Shown: positions 36,079-47,670, counted from the first letter of the stretch. The stretch is DNA of 47,681 bases from Bondarzewia mesenterica (GCA_004802705.1 SGPL01000242.1:1-47681), one strand, 5' to 3'. The notes: generated by a model from the sequence alone, not told the origin. A program made the numbers and translations.

Positions 36079-36703
36079 ATGCGTTTCTTGACCACTGTGG
36101 TCTTTCTTGCGATCGGAGGACAGCTTGAGTTCTGCATGGGAATGCAAGAAACATTTTCTGAGATCAGTGGCATATCTTTGAGCACCTATGCAGAGTTGAC
36201 ACTGTTCACGAAATATTCTTCTGCGGCTTACCAGCCGATTTGTCCTAGACCTCTGGGCAACACGCTCGTGGCATCCGTATGTACCTCCTCGGTCAATATA
36301 GAATATAACTCATACGGATACTTCCTTAGTTCAAGAATATCTTGACTGGGACTCAGGGCTTTGTCGGACGTGATGACCATAGGAAAGAAATCGTCGTCGC
36401 GTTCCGAGGCAGTCAAGACCTCGAAGACTTTCTTCTTGGTTTGTGTTCACTGTTTCTTCATTGCATGCGTGTCTCAACACGTCCCAATCATTTTTTGCTC
36501 TTGCAGATGGAAATCTTGTTCTAGTGCCATTCGCGTCGCCCGGAATTTTGCTGAATTCGTCAGAACCTGTGGATGCACACGCAGGCTTTCTCTCGGGGTA
36601 CAACTCCGTTGCTCAGACGGTATTATCTGAGGTTAAGTCACAACTCAATAAGCACAAAGGATATTCGATTATATTGACCGGTGAAGCACACATCAAAGGC
36701 TAG
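36079..36703 (+). pseudogene. Truncated class 3 lipase (N-terminal part only)
   Basis: Exons 36079-36276, 36330-36438 and 36507-36703 read in frame to a 167-residue product. It has a signal peptide (RFLTTVVFLAIGGQLEFCMG) and the N-terminal half of a fungal class 3 lipase/feruloyl esterase: YSSAAYQPICP, GFVGRDDHRKEIVVAFRGS (the oxyanion-strand motif) and DAHAGFLSGYNSV. After IILTG, where the family has the nucleophile motif GHSLGG, the frame instead reads GEAHIKG and stops. I found no GHSLGG or the later Asp/His region in the next kilobase. Without the serine it cannot be a working hydrolase, so it is best called a truncated remnant. A missed intron is possible, but no downstream exon supports it. 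Confidence 0.75.
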
Positions 36704-37229
36704 AGCTTGCTGTGACTGATGCCCACGCTCGACATCGAGCCACGAGCCGACCGGAGAATCCTCTCGCGGGGGCGTATGCACGAGCAACAAACGCTGAGGA
36801 GCGATCGCGACATGAACAATGCATATTGGCATATCGATGTGATGCCTGATATTAACTTGATACTTCTTGATCGTTCTTGAGCTTCTCTTCAAATATTCTC
36901 CACTTTCATGACATGGCAATAATGCTTGTTTCAATCAATGTTTGCGACTCTCGCGTGACAATACTTGATTTCACTATTGTTTCCGAGTCTAGCTCGGAAC
37001 TTTTTGAGGCTCTCTCCGCACTGCAGTGATATAGCAACAACTCTAAAACTTTATTTCAATGTTACAACACTTGTTCGCCATTTGGATTTGCTTTCTGTGG
37101 TGAGGCCATACAGAATAGAGTTTGTACACAATCATTGTGAGCAGTTCGGTGACTGGACTTCCTGCACTAACTATTTTCTTCCTGTTCAAGGCCTACATTT
37201 TCATGGAGACCCAAACCATCCAGTCAAGT
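36704..37229. other. Unassigned region after the lipase break
   Basis: Sequence after the lipase stop is AT-richer and shows no lipase catalytic exons. One open frame near 36965-37264 has no recognisable motif. It may include the breakpoint of a rearrangement. Confidence 0.4.
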
Positions 37230-37431
37230 TCATCACGTCGGTGACTTTCCAACCCGAATACTGAAGCTGTTAGATGCACGCAAGGTTGATGTTGCCTTGG
37301 CTGTCCAGCAGCTCATCAAGCTCGGGAAGCAGCGCGGAGTTTCCGGTGATGCGCAAGACTCGAGCATGGTGGAAGGAGAGGAACTCGGAAATTTAGCGGA
37401 AAAAGAGGACGAGGATGAAGTTGAAGACTAG
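37230..37431 (+). pseudogene. Orphan C-terminal coding fragment with acidic tail
   Basis: A frame reading LLDARKVDVALAVQQLIKLG followed by GKQRGVSGDAQDSS and an acidic end (EKEDEDEVED) stops at TAG 37429-37431. Composition and codon use look coding, like the end of a soluble protein, but I do not recognise it, no upstream exons join to it, and no start is evident. It lies between the broken lipase and the broken phytochrome, so it may be a displaced gene end. Confidence 0.4.
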
Positions 37432-37800
37432 GGCAGTGTAGTTTTGTTACATGTATGATTGGTGTGGATGAATTGTGCTTTTTTGAGCCCCCATCGCCTT
37501 GTGCGGACGAAGTGGCATGCGGACAGAGGTCCCATCCCAAAAAAATGGAATGGGCGGACGAATTGGACAAAAAAGTCGTAGGTCCCATCCCAATGCGGAC
37601 GCTATATGGGCAAAACATGTGCTGACGGATGGGCCAAAATCTGCCAATTTCGGATGGAACCTCTTACCGCATACGCATGGGGCCTGCCAGGGTGCGCAGT
37701 ACATCGGCCGAACACGCACGCGTACGCGCCGATCGCAACGCGCCCACAAGTGTCAGACCTGAGACACGGATATCCTGAGGTACGAAGGTTGAAGGAAGTG
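37432..37800. other. Short segment with locally repeated motifs
   Basis: Between the orphan fragment and the phytochrome remnant the motif GGTCCCATCCCAA occurs twice (near 37527 and 37583) and GCGGAC recurs four times within 100 bp. There is no gene. It could be part of an inserted repeat that replaced the missing phytochrome 5' end. Confidence 0.35.
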
Positions 37801-40800
37801 TCTACAACCTGCCACTGGGAGACTACCACAGGTCAAGTGTCGCAGAGCCTGATCATATTGGAGTTTGAGCTTAGGGTAGACGCGTTTAATCCCCTCTATC
37901 CCAACCGTAGCACTCTCGGCGCGGAATTTGTGTCCGGGGTGTCTTCGCCAGGCAGCAACGGCACTTCGAGCGCGGGAGGCACAGACAATCCGGGATGACA
38001 TTGGTCTCGTCGGATGGTCTCTCGGGAAGGAGTGTCAACACGTCGTCATCGACGCTTGTAGATGAAACAAGGCCGAGCACCGTGCGAGGTGAGGATTCTG
38101 CGGGCACGATTCATGGGCTATCTTCACGGGACGGCGACGGTGTGGTCGAGTGGCGGCCGAGAGCGCAGGATATACTCGAAAGCATGACGAAGCACGCGAA
38201 GCCGATTCCAGCACTTCAGCGAATTCGGAAGATGCGAGCGGTGCCGCCCAACGAGAGTTCCACCGGATGGCGGTCGCGGCGGGGCGGGCGGCGGACGCAG
38301 AATGCAGGGGTAGGGATGATGGACGTGTTCACGGTGATGGGGCAGATCNATGAGCAGCTCGCGGCGACGACGGACTTGGACTCGTTTTTGAAGGTCGTTG
38401 TGGGCGTCATCAAGGACCTGACGTAGTTCCATCGCGTGCTGGTGTGTCAGTTTGACGAGAGGTGGAACGGACAGGCGGTCGCTGAGCTCGTGGATTGGAA
38501 TCAGACGCACGATCTGTACAAGAGTTTGCATTTTCCGGCATCAGACATATCTGCTCAGGTAGGTCAGTTGGTATCTCTTGAAATCAACGACGTGCTCATG
38601 ATGATCGTGCGGTGAGTGAAGGCGCGACAGTTGTACACAATCAGTGAGTCTATCTTTGTCTCGTGTCACAACGTAGGTCTTTATAGGCTGTCTAGATAAA
38701 ATGCACCTGCTCTATGACCGCGGGTGAACGATTGCTCGACTCGTGGTCAAAAATACAGAGGACTTGGGAACGCCGCTGGTTGGTTATCTCCCAACTTCTC
38801 TCACATACCTCGTTCTCAGTCTGCGTTTTGGCAAAATATGACGCACTGCTATCTTCGCGCTATGAGTCCCATCCATCTCAAATGTGATTATAGAAATCAC
38901 CCTCACGCTGTTGCCCGCTCATTTATGTTTCTTAGATCTTGGGAACATGGGGGTGCGGTCATCCATGTCGATCGTGAGTCAACAGCCTGTAGCATCGTCG
39001 TCATAGCTCAAATGGTGCGTTGCAGTCGATCATGGCGTTCGGTGCTCTGTGGGGACTTATCGCCTGTCACTCTTACGGTCCTTATGGCACTCGCGTGTCG
39101 TTCCCCGTTCGTCAAATGCTGCGTTTGCTCAGTGATTCGATGTCACGCAACATCGAACGGCTGAGCTACGCACAACGTCTTCACACACGGAAATTGGTTT
39201 GTGTGTTCGTACTTCTGCCTCATTGTCATTATGTTTCATCTTCGGGGTGCTTTTTAGATCAACACTTTAACGTCCGATCAGCACCCCGACTGGGTATATT
39301 GTGTCCAATGCGGATGACCTCTTGGGCTTGTTTGACGCAGACTTCGGTATGCTTGTCATCGGAGAAGGTGCAAAGATTTTAGGGCCCAATCAGCATGGCC
39401 AAGAGGTCCTGATCATGACGGAGTACCTGCGCCTGAAGCAGTTCGACATGATTCAGGTTCGCAGGCTGTCACGAAGGATTTTCCGAACATGCAGCTCTCG
39501 AACGGCCTCGAGATCATCGCTGGCCTACTCTATGTGCCCTTATCAAGCGGTGGGAACGACTTCATTGTGTTTTTGTGCAAGGGACAGCCGAGGGATGTCC
39601 ACTGGGCTGGGAACCCGCACAAGGATGGCACGGAAGCCAAGGCGACACTTGATCCCCAACGCTCGTTTAAGGTTTGGTCCGAGACGGTCGCGGGGCGTTG
39701 TCGGAATTGGACGGACGAGCAGCTGGAGACGGCTGGTGTCTTGGCGCTGGTTTATGGAAAGGTATAATGATATTCTCTCTAGAGTGGCTTAACGATGGAT
39801 GCTCATGCCAAAGATTCCCGCGTGTGCCTGTTGCAGTTCATTGAAGTGTGGAGACAGAAGGAGACTGCGCTGTAGACTAAAGTCGAATCTCATGTTGTCG
39901 AATGCTGGACATGAAGGTGAGGTTTGTGCATTTAGATTGTCTCAATTTGGGCACTTAGTGTGAGCGTCGTTTTCAGTGAGAACGCCTCTGAACCACATCA
40001 TCAAGTAAATAATCCCCTTGAGTCTGGTCATGTGGTGGAATTTTCCTGACGTCGCCTGATATAGTTGTCTCGAACTCGCCTTGAACGGAGCCCTGGTCTT
40101 TGAAACCCGAGAAAATCTCAGCCAGTCTCACGCAGTTTCCAAGATTGAATTTACTCGAATTCGAAAGATAATCGAATGCTGACTTGTCTTTCAGAGCCTA
40201 CTGTTCACCATCAACGACCTGCTTTTATGCTGTCCTGTTGTGGTGGGGATGCGAATTGTGCTGAACATCGTTCTCCGCTCATCTAGGATCGCACACGTCT
40301 GGAAAGTCGACAGGAGACGTCTTTCAATGAACCATCTGATCTGCCCATGGCAATCGAGGAAGCTACGAACCTGTACCAAAATGAAGCGCAGCGCCGAAAC
40401 CTGTAGTTCCAAATGGACTTGTGGAGCAGCCCGCTGATGGTCGTGGGGGATTCCACCAAGATACGAATAGTGATGGCCAATCTGACTGCCAACGCCCGTA
40501 CACATTCTTTCACCATCGTTGGCCCACCACCTGTGTTCTGACGAATATGAGCCTGCAGTCAAATACACGCGGACGGGCGGTATCACGATCACATGCCGAG
40601 CTTTTGGAGAACCGCAGGGTCTTCGGATCCCAGAACAGGTCGCTGTGGAAATTATCGCGGCAGACACTGAATGTGGGATCCCGGAAGCCAAGTTGGAGAG
40701 CATTTCCGCGAGTTTGAGCAAGTGGATTCGCCCATGCCCAAGAGGAGCAGCGCGCCCGGTCTCGGTGAGAAGCTGCGGCTACGACTCCTCTTCTCCATTT

Positions 40801-41981
40801 ACCGATGTTCAATACTTCAGGACTTGGTCTTGCTGTTGTTCCCCGGATAGTCGAGCAGCTCGGTGGGCAGCTCCGCGTCGACTCGAAGGTCGACCAGGGC
40901 AGTCGGTTCTCGTTCTTGATTCCCTTTACCCTTTCGGACGGAAACGAGAGGACTGGCTCCAAGTCATCAGGGCGCTCGCCGCTCGCACGCCATCGGAGCA
41001 GCAGCCACGGTTCGGGGAGCAGTCAGGAGGTGGATATTCTGGTCAATGCTTTCTCAAGCACGTTGGGATGCCCTGGTCCGGGCGTAGAAAGACGAAGTTC
41101 GCCTGAATCGCGGCCTGGGATGTACCCTACCACGGGTTGTGCATCGCCCATCCGACCTATCAGAATAGACGAGTATGAGATGTATGAGAAATACTCTCGC
41201 TCACGGACGCGGACGAAATCAGTATCCTCTCCGACCGTGAGTCAACAACCAACGGTCCAGGAGAAGCATAAATTCATGCAGGCACCTGATGGGAAGTTGA
41301 GGGTATTGATAGTAGAGGTATGTGGTATCCTCAACTTGAAATGCATGCGTATGAATGGTTGATGCTCTGGTTAGGATAACGACATCAATCGGATGATCCT
41401 GGCCGAATGGTTGCGCTCGACGGCCATACTGTTGTTAATATTACCAACGGCCAAGAAGGCGTGGATATGATTCAGTCGGATCAAGGTTTCGACTACATCC
41501 TCATGGATGTTCAGTATGTCAGCATGCCTGTGACGCGTCCTCATTCTGTACTTACACTTCTTCCAGAATGCCCATTCTCAATGGCTTCGAAGCTACCGAA
41601 CGTATCCGGAGTGTAGAACCCTTTTTATCGGTCGTAAGCCAACGGGCCTCCCATCTCCTCAACGGTCGCATACCTATCTTCGTGGTATCCGCATCCTTGC
41701 TCGAGCGGCAGCGTGACGAGCTCGCGAACATCGGCGTCGATGGCTGGACCCTCAAGCTCATCGATTTCAAACGTCTCAGCGCGATCTTGCGCAGAGTCAC
41801 TGATCTGCAACAGCGGCAGCGCGACGAATATAAGAGTGGCCATTGGGAGATCGGCGGAAAGTTGCCGAGAGACTGGGACGATGGTGCTTGTACAGGGACG
41901 AGCGAAGCAATAGAGGGTACCGCGGCGAGCAGGCTCGCGACGGCTGTCCCGCTTAAGGATATCATTTTCTCTGCTGCGTGA
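37800..41981 (+). pseudogene. Fungal phytochrome hybrid histidine kinase, 5'-truncated and broken
   Basis: The remnant follows the fungal phytochrome order: end of the PAS domain (IILEFELRVDAFNPLYP), GAF (MDVFTVMGQI, WNGQAVAELVDWNQTHDLYK, GLIACHSYGPYGTRVSFPVR), PHY (HPTGYIVSNADDLLGL by frame repair, IIAGLLYVPLSSGG), histidine kinase H-box (GHEVRTPLNHII, split by an intron), N-box (NLTANALKYT), G2 (GLGLAVVPRIVEQLGGQLRV) and a C-terminal receiver with phospho-Asp in YILMDVQMPILNG. Intact members bind biliverdin through a Cys in the N-terminal PAS region; that region is absent. In-frame stops occur at 38424-38426, 38725-38727, 39873-39875 and 40404-40406. Frameshifts lie near 37992, 39284, 39458, 39876, 40703 and 41403. 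The G1 box reads DTECG instead of DTGCG. Intron boundaries are otherwise well kept, so decay seems recent; some one-base shifts may be assembly errors. Phytochromes sense red/far-red light. Confidence 0.85.
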
Positions 41982-42973
41982 CGGATCAGTGAACTTTTGT
42001 TTTTGGGACCGGAATTGTTTTCTCTGGCATTCACGAACGGAGGGGCTCCTCTCGTGTGTACGTGTGTTCATGATGTGTCAACGCATACCGTCGACATTCC
42101 TTCCTGCAGTTTTATCTCACATGATCCGTCTCCATCCCCTTTCACATACCCCGAATCAACCCTTCCCCCGGCCCCTCCCCACAAACTTCCCGACCACATT
42201 CCCTCCATCGTCCCACCGTTCCCCACCCGTCACATGGACGGAACCGAAAACAACGGCGCTGCACCTCTACCAAGTATACCACTATCACCTTCTCCATGCT
42301 CGGACATCTTGCGCTTAGCTTAGAAACAACCAATGTTAACGCTGTATCCAATACATCGCATCTACGACATTCACATACATGCATGCATGCATAGCATCAG
42401 GACGCGCGAGAGTGGAGTCTCTATAAAATATTTTTGCTTGTACTCCGAGTCTACACTCTATAGATAATATGTACTACGGCACATGTACCTACGTGCGACT
42501 CGGTGATTAGTTGTCGTCGTCATCGGTCACCACCGTGCCTTTTTGCTTCTCACTTTGTCGACTTTGTAACCCCTTCCAAACTATATCAGCATGAAGTGAG
42601 CTGTGCCTGTCATTCACCAATGTGACTACATCTCCTGTTGGATCTCATTGAAACTTTCCGAGTGGATATGTCTACCTTTTTCCCTTTGTTGTTTGTGGCA
42701 GTGGGGACTTTGCTTGTTGTCCACGATGGTGGGGGTGAAGCAACATAGAAGCATTGAGATCAGAGATTCTATCATGCATGATGATCTTTTTTACGAGTGT
42801 TTCCACTTACAACAGTGTACATTTACATGGAGAGCAACAAACTGTATCATCATAATTATTGGTTGATTTAAGATTAAACAAAAGAAAGGATCTATTTTCC
42901 AATCATTTGCTACCACTAGCGCAAGCCAAAGGCAAACGTCAAAGGAAAGTAGCAAAAGAAAAGAAAAAGGATC
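41982..42973. other. Intergenic region between the phytochrome remnant and U2 snRNA
   Basis: I see no gene. A TGCATGCATGCAT microsatellite sits near 42378-42392. The region from 42600 to 42900 is T-rich. Confidence 0.5.
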
Positions 42974-43158
42974 CCCCGACGACATAAGCCAGTAGTGCAA
43001 CGGCAGAGTCATCGCGTCCCCGGGTTGCAAGCAGAGCCCAGGGAACGAGGGTGGCAAAAATAAGATAACCAATGATGAGGGCGGTGCCCTCATTATAGTG
43101 GTTAAACTATAAAGAACAGATACTACACTTGATCTAAGCCAAAAGGTCAGAGTGGTGA
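42974..43158 (-). ncRNA. U2 spliceosomal snRNA
   Basis: The minus strand carries the universal U2 5' domain CCTTTTGGCTTAGATCAAGT followed by GTAGTATCTGTTC; the GUAGUA (complement at 43121-43126) pairs with the intron branch point. Then come stem IIa (TATAG/CTATA), a perfect stem IIb TGAGGGC-ACC-GCCCTCA (43076-43092), an Sm site ATTTTTG (43055-43061), stem III (CGTTCCCTGGG with CCCGGGGACG) and stem IV (GCC-GTTGCACTACT-GGC nested in CGATGAC/GTCGTCG), whose loop resembles the U2B'' site. Length ~185 nt fits U2. The 5' end was placed by alignment to the known 5' domain and the 3' end after stem IV; each may be off by a few bases. It is a single intronless RNA gene with its own upstream TATA-like box. 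Confidence 0.93.
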
Positions 43159-43182
43159 GGAAATACGAACGTCTGGAGAGTC

Positions 43183-43190
43183 ATTTTATA
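43183..43190 (-). promoter_or_regulatory. TATA-like box of the U2 gene
   Basis: The minus strand reads TATAAAAT here, about 25-30 bases upstream of the inferred U2 5' end. That is the expected TATA distance for an RNA polymerase II snRNA gene. Position and match are seen directly; function is inferred. Confidence 0.6.
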
Positions 43191-44212
43191 GGAAAAGAAT
43201 CGTGCACGGACCGGAAGATACAAAGTGAACGTGGTACGGGGGCCAGGAATGCGCCGACGCGTCTGAGTATTGACGTGGCAGACACGTGTCAACAGATTAG
43301 TCATTTCACGTGACGGAAGCCATCCGGGCGGCTCAGGCCGAGCATGCTTGAACGTTGGACGTTTGAACTCTGAAAGGGCTTTAACTAACGGTGACTCCTG
43401 CAAGAAAAGTTACACAGGGTACAAAGTTTGTATCACACAGGTACGCGTCACATATTTCATTCTTCGTGGTATAGAGAGTCCCAAAGTTACAGATGCAGAC
43501 GCGATTCGACGCGGCGGCTTTCGACTTTATGGATCCATGTAATTAGCCCAAGGACTTCTCCAGTGGCACTTGCGGTATCGCGAGAGAGGGGGACACGCTC
43601 TCGTTCGACGTTTGACGTTCCGCTTCAGCGAAGATATCTATCTATCGTTCGGCTGCGCAGGGACCGTAGTTCAGGAAAAGCGAGGAGGGAAAGACACGCA
43701 TCGGAATATATGACATTCGGAAATGGAAACGATTTCTATCAGGTCAATTCTTCAAGTAGCCAGTTCACAATTGCAAGATGCCGTGTACCAACAACACATG
43801 AGAGTACTCGACTAGCTTCAAGCTTCAGTTTTGTACAGTGCATCCTCACACGAAAAGAGTCACTAGTCAATCGGAATCAGAAAAGGAAAAGGAAAAAAAG
43901 AACGTGAATTGAATTGAATTCAAGACCCCAAACGCCTTGATTGAAAAGGAAACGAACGTGCATGATAGGTGAGCGCTGAGCGTACAGATAATGATGTTCT
44001 TCTAAAGTCTACTGCTCATACAACCGAAAAGATACATCCGAGCATCCCAACCTCCAACCCGAACCGACCGACCGACCAAAATGTTCCTCCATGATAAGAT
44101 TTTATCGCCCCCAGCGCCCCACAGTCGGCTCCTCGGCGCATGTCCTACTCTCCCACATGGGGATCTCTCCAGAGGTCCTGATACCCGGGCGCCCTATTTC
44201 CGTCATACCGCT
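43191..44212. other. Region between U2 and the formin end
   Basis: There is no recognisable gene, and no formin FH2 motifs were found in any frame here. A GAATT/TGAAT repeat lies near 43905-43922 and ACCG repeats near 44062-44076. Confidence 0.45.
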
Positions 44213-47200
44213 TCAGAGGTGGATGTGTCCCATGCTGATATTGGGAGTTGGCAACTTAAAGGCGTTGGGAGAAGAAAGCGGAGAAGGAGGAGGAGGAGGC
44301 GGAGAATAAGGCGGGGGCGGAGGCGGAGGAGGCGGAGGGGGTGCACCAGCAGAATTGCCTTCCTCGGGCAGTGGAGGNAATGNTGGCGAATGTTCAGGGC
44401 TGGCAGAANCAGACGGGGGACGACCGGCTCTGGCTTTNGCCGCGAAGCGTTTGTTCANCTGCTCNGCCAGTGAGCCTGAGCCGACACCTGGTGNACGCGA
44501 GCTGTCGACTATAGANGACGTCACAGATGTCGGTTGGGTATCTTCCGTCAGGGTAGTGAATCCACTGCGCGTCGAGCGGTCGTATTCACTATCTCCGTCC
44601 TGGTCGTCTACGCGCGGTGAGTAAGAGCGGATGGAGCCAGCATCGCTGGNCTCTGCCAGATCTTCCAATGGCGCAGCGAGTAAATTGTGTGATCTGTGCG
44701 ACCGCTGCATTGATGGGCTGTCCTCGNGCAGACGGCGTGAATCTTTCCGCCGTGGTGAGCGATGGACAGTACGCGGGCTCGACACAGGACCATCTCGTGG
44801 TGCATACTGCCCGTCCCAGAAAACAGAACAGTGTCAAGCTGTGCCAAATGCGTACAGGAGAAATTGAAGATGNTACGCACAATTTTGACGCCGGCAGCCA
44901 ACTGCTGCTGGATCTGCTCTTTCACGTCTGCCTCGTCGGCATCCATAAACTGCGATACCCTTCCATTGGGTGTCTCGGACACATGCGTCGACTTCGTGGA
45001 TTTGCTGCCCGTCTTCCTCGCATGTGTTCTCCGCTTGAGTCCCGACTTGCCTGGCGTCGCCTCGCTGTCCTCTGACTCGGTATCCCCGTCATCAAACCCT
45101 TTTCGCTTNTTCCGACGCGGCCGGTCGTCATCCTTACCCTCAAGGATGTCGATGGTCTTATTTCTCTGCAGATGCCGCTCGAGGGTTTCCATGAGGGCCT
45201 TGCGATCCATCCCACTATCAACGTTATCCAATATCTGGTCCACGCCCTTGCCNACCTCGCGCAGCATCCTAAAGAGTTCCAGGATCTGCGCCTCNAGCTG
45301 NGCAATCTGNTCTTCATATCCGACCTTCTGCGTCTCGAGNTGTCCCNGGAGCCGAGNNGTGTTCTCGCGCGAGACTTGNAGCTTCTCTTCAAGGTTTGCG
45401 ACNTTCACCTTCAGGTGTCCGACGAGTCCGTCGCTGCCCTGCGAGAGCTCTTCCTCCAACGCCTCCTTCTCCAGNTGCGTGCGACGCGCCTCAGCGCGAA
45501 CTTTNGCAGACTCAGCCTCAAGAGATTGGTACTGATCTGCATCATTGAACTGAGNGATGATGCGCTCTACCGACTGGCCCAGCCGCACCTCCCCATTAGC
45601 GAGCTTCTTATCCATGACCACATCAGTGACCAANGAATCGAGAAGCTGGTAGTAGTGCACTAAACCCGGTCCTTCCTCCCGGATGAGAAGGAGGTGCTGC
45701 AGCATAGACAGGAAGTAGTCNTGAGCNTTGCTGTCCTCGGTTTTGGCCTTGAGAGCGTTGTATACATCCTCCAAGCTNGTCATATCTCGCANTATCTCCT
45801 GGTCGAGGCGCTCCCGGAGCTTCTGCTCGTCGTCGTCTAACAAATCTTGGAGGATATCTAGCTGTTGGTCGAGGTTGGGTAGACCAAAACTTCGACATAG
45901 CTCGAGGATACGCTGTAGNCCAGCGGCCTCCATCCGAGCTCGATGATGAAGCCGCAGGTCGAGGTCGTCTATGTGATTCATTATGCCATTGATGAGAAAG
46001 AAATTGCATAGCTAGATAAAATAAAATGAGGAGAGCGCAGGACGTGGGGAAAGAGGTCCGCACAATATAGTCGTTAGGAGAACCCTCCGGTCCACCCGCA
46101 TTCCTTCTCATATCCTCACTCGCCCCAACTAGACTGCCCATTTTGCCTCGGCCCATAAGCGAGACNTCAAANTTTTTAAACCAATAGGCGTAAGGCGAGT
46201 TGCCTTCATTATTGGCCGTGCTCAAAGCCTCGAGAGCGGATAGTACGAGGTTGAGAGCATCAGTATTCCAATACACCANGAAGATGAGGATCTCAAGGAC
46301 TATTTTCCGGGTAGCCAATCTAGGCGAGTTCAGCGAGGAGGCCACTTGAGTGACAATGAGATTATGCGTCAGGGCTTCGCTTGTTGCGACCTACAGGAAG
46401 GTCATGACCAGCAAATTCTCGCGAGCCAACAATANNATTTACCGGTGAATTTAGNATCAGCTTCAAGGCGCGAGCAACCTCNACCTCCAGCTGAGCATCA
46501 GNCTCTCGTCTGACCAGGTAGGCTAANTNTTGNNTTGAAACACAAATTAANAATACCAAACACACCTTTGAGAGCCCTTTCGACTGATATGCGAGAGTGT
46601 TTGTGCCAGTACTGACGTCCCCTGTATTGCAACAAACTGATGAAACCATCTACAGACGTATTAGTACATTTCATGTGCTCANAGTCAGAGCATGACGGAT
46701 GACCGACGCACCCCANTTCCCCGTTCCGCAAAGATATATAGAGGCCGGAGGCCAGCTTGGTCGTNATGGTCTTGTCCAAGAACTTCTTGAGATACCATTC
46801 CGGTGATCTCTCATCNATGGACGGGGGTTTGCCCATCTCCTGCTGCTTCCTCTGATTCTCTTCTCTATTCTTCTCCTCCTTCCANCGTATACGCTCGTCG
46901 CCCTCCACCAGATTCCACTTNTGATCCACTGTCAGTTGCGGAAGCGATGCGATGTCACGCGTGCGCATGATGTTCTCGAACATAGCTTCAATCTCGGCAT
47001 CGCTCTCGGGGCGAGGAAAATAAAATTCAGCNTGAGCCCCATGTTTATGAAAGGTGGGAAAATGATGTGAAGTGGCGGAATGNGCCTCGGATGGGGCAAC
47101 AGAGGCGGGGTAGCGTGAGCTGCGATTGCTTTCGGAGCGGGTCGTGAAGGTGGATGAGGGACGCATGGTCACGACAGAGGNGTTGGAAGGTAATGGTGGA

Positions 47201-47670
47201 TGCGGAGATGTAGGGGAAGGATANTGGTTAAAGTCAATCACGGAAGGACTNCGCCTGCCAGAGCTTTCGCTTTGTCGTAGTCGGCGGGAGGTGGGGGTGT
47301 ACGGTTTCGAAGGAGAATCGACAGAGTCGCTGTATAAGGTGGATGAGTCGTCGGTAACTAAGGACGTCTGGGGAGAGCTGGGTCGCGTGGAAGAGACATT
47401 ATTGGCGGCGTAGACGTTCTCCCGTTCTGCCTTCACGCGTTGAATGTTATGTACGTTGAGCTCAGTACCATTGGCGGTGAGGGTGGGGTTAGTGATGGGA
47501 GCAGAAATGTTGTTGGTGGCGACGGTCGAGCGAAAGCTTTGTGAGGAAGCTCCAACGGGTAGAGGAGAGCCTGGAGGTACTCTGTCATACGGGACCGAAC
47601 GTAGTTCTCCTGCGGTGGATATAGAGGACTGGCGAGGCCGTGACTTCTTCCTGCCAAACAAAGAATCCAT
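44213..47670 (-). CDS. Formin N-terminal half (GBD/FH3, coiled coil, FH1), FH2 absent
   Basis: The frame starts at ATG 47670 (DSLFGRKKSRPRQSS) and resembles Bni1/SepA formins, which nucleate actin filaments for polarity and septation. It has a Ser/Pro-rich N-terminus, a GTPase-binding/FH3 module (MFENIMRTRDIASLPQLTVD, SPEWYLKKFLDKT, ARKIVLEIL-like TRKIVLEILIF, DDLDLRLHHRARMEAA), a long coiled coil (AEARRTQLEKEALEEELSQG) and an FH1 stretch of consecutive prolines near 44255-44345. Exons: 47670-46712, 46649-46566, 46509-46443, 46390-46064, 46011-44882, 44806-44213. About forty Ns interrupt the sequence. After FKLPTPNISMGHI the frame stops at 44213-44215, and no FH2 domain, which binds actin, appears below. 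Either the gene is truncated or the assembly is wrong here. Confidence 0.85.

Noticed and set aside
38424..38426. TAG reassigned to glutamine, suggested by repeated TAG at Gln positions
   Set aside because: Intact genes nearby (for example API5 and the orphan fragment) end with TAG, and the phytochrome also has frameshifts and a TGA stop.
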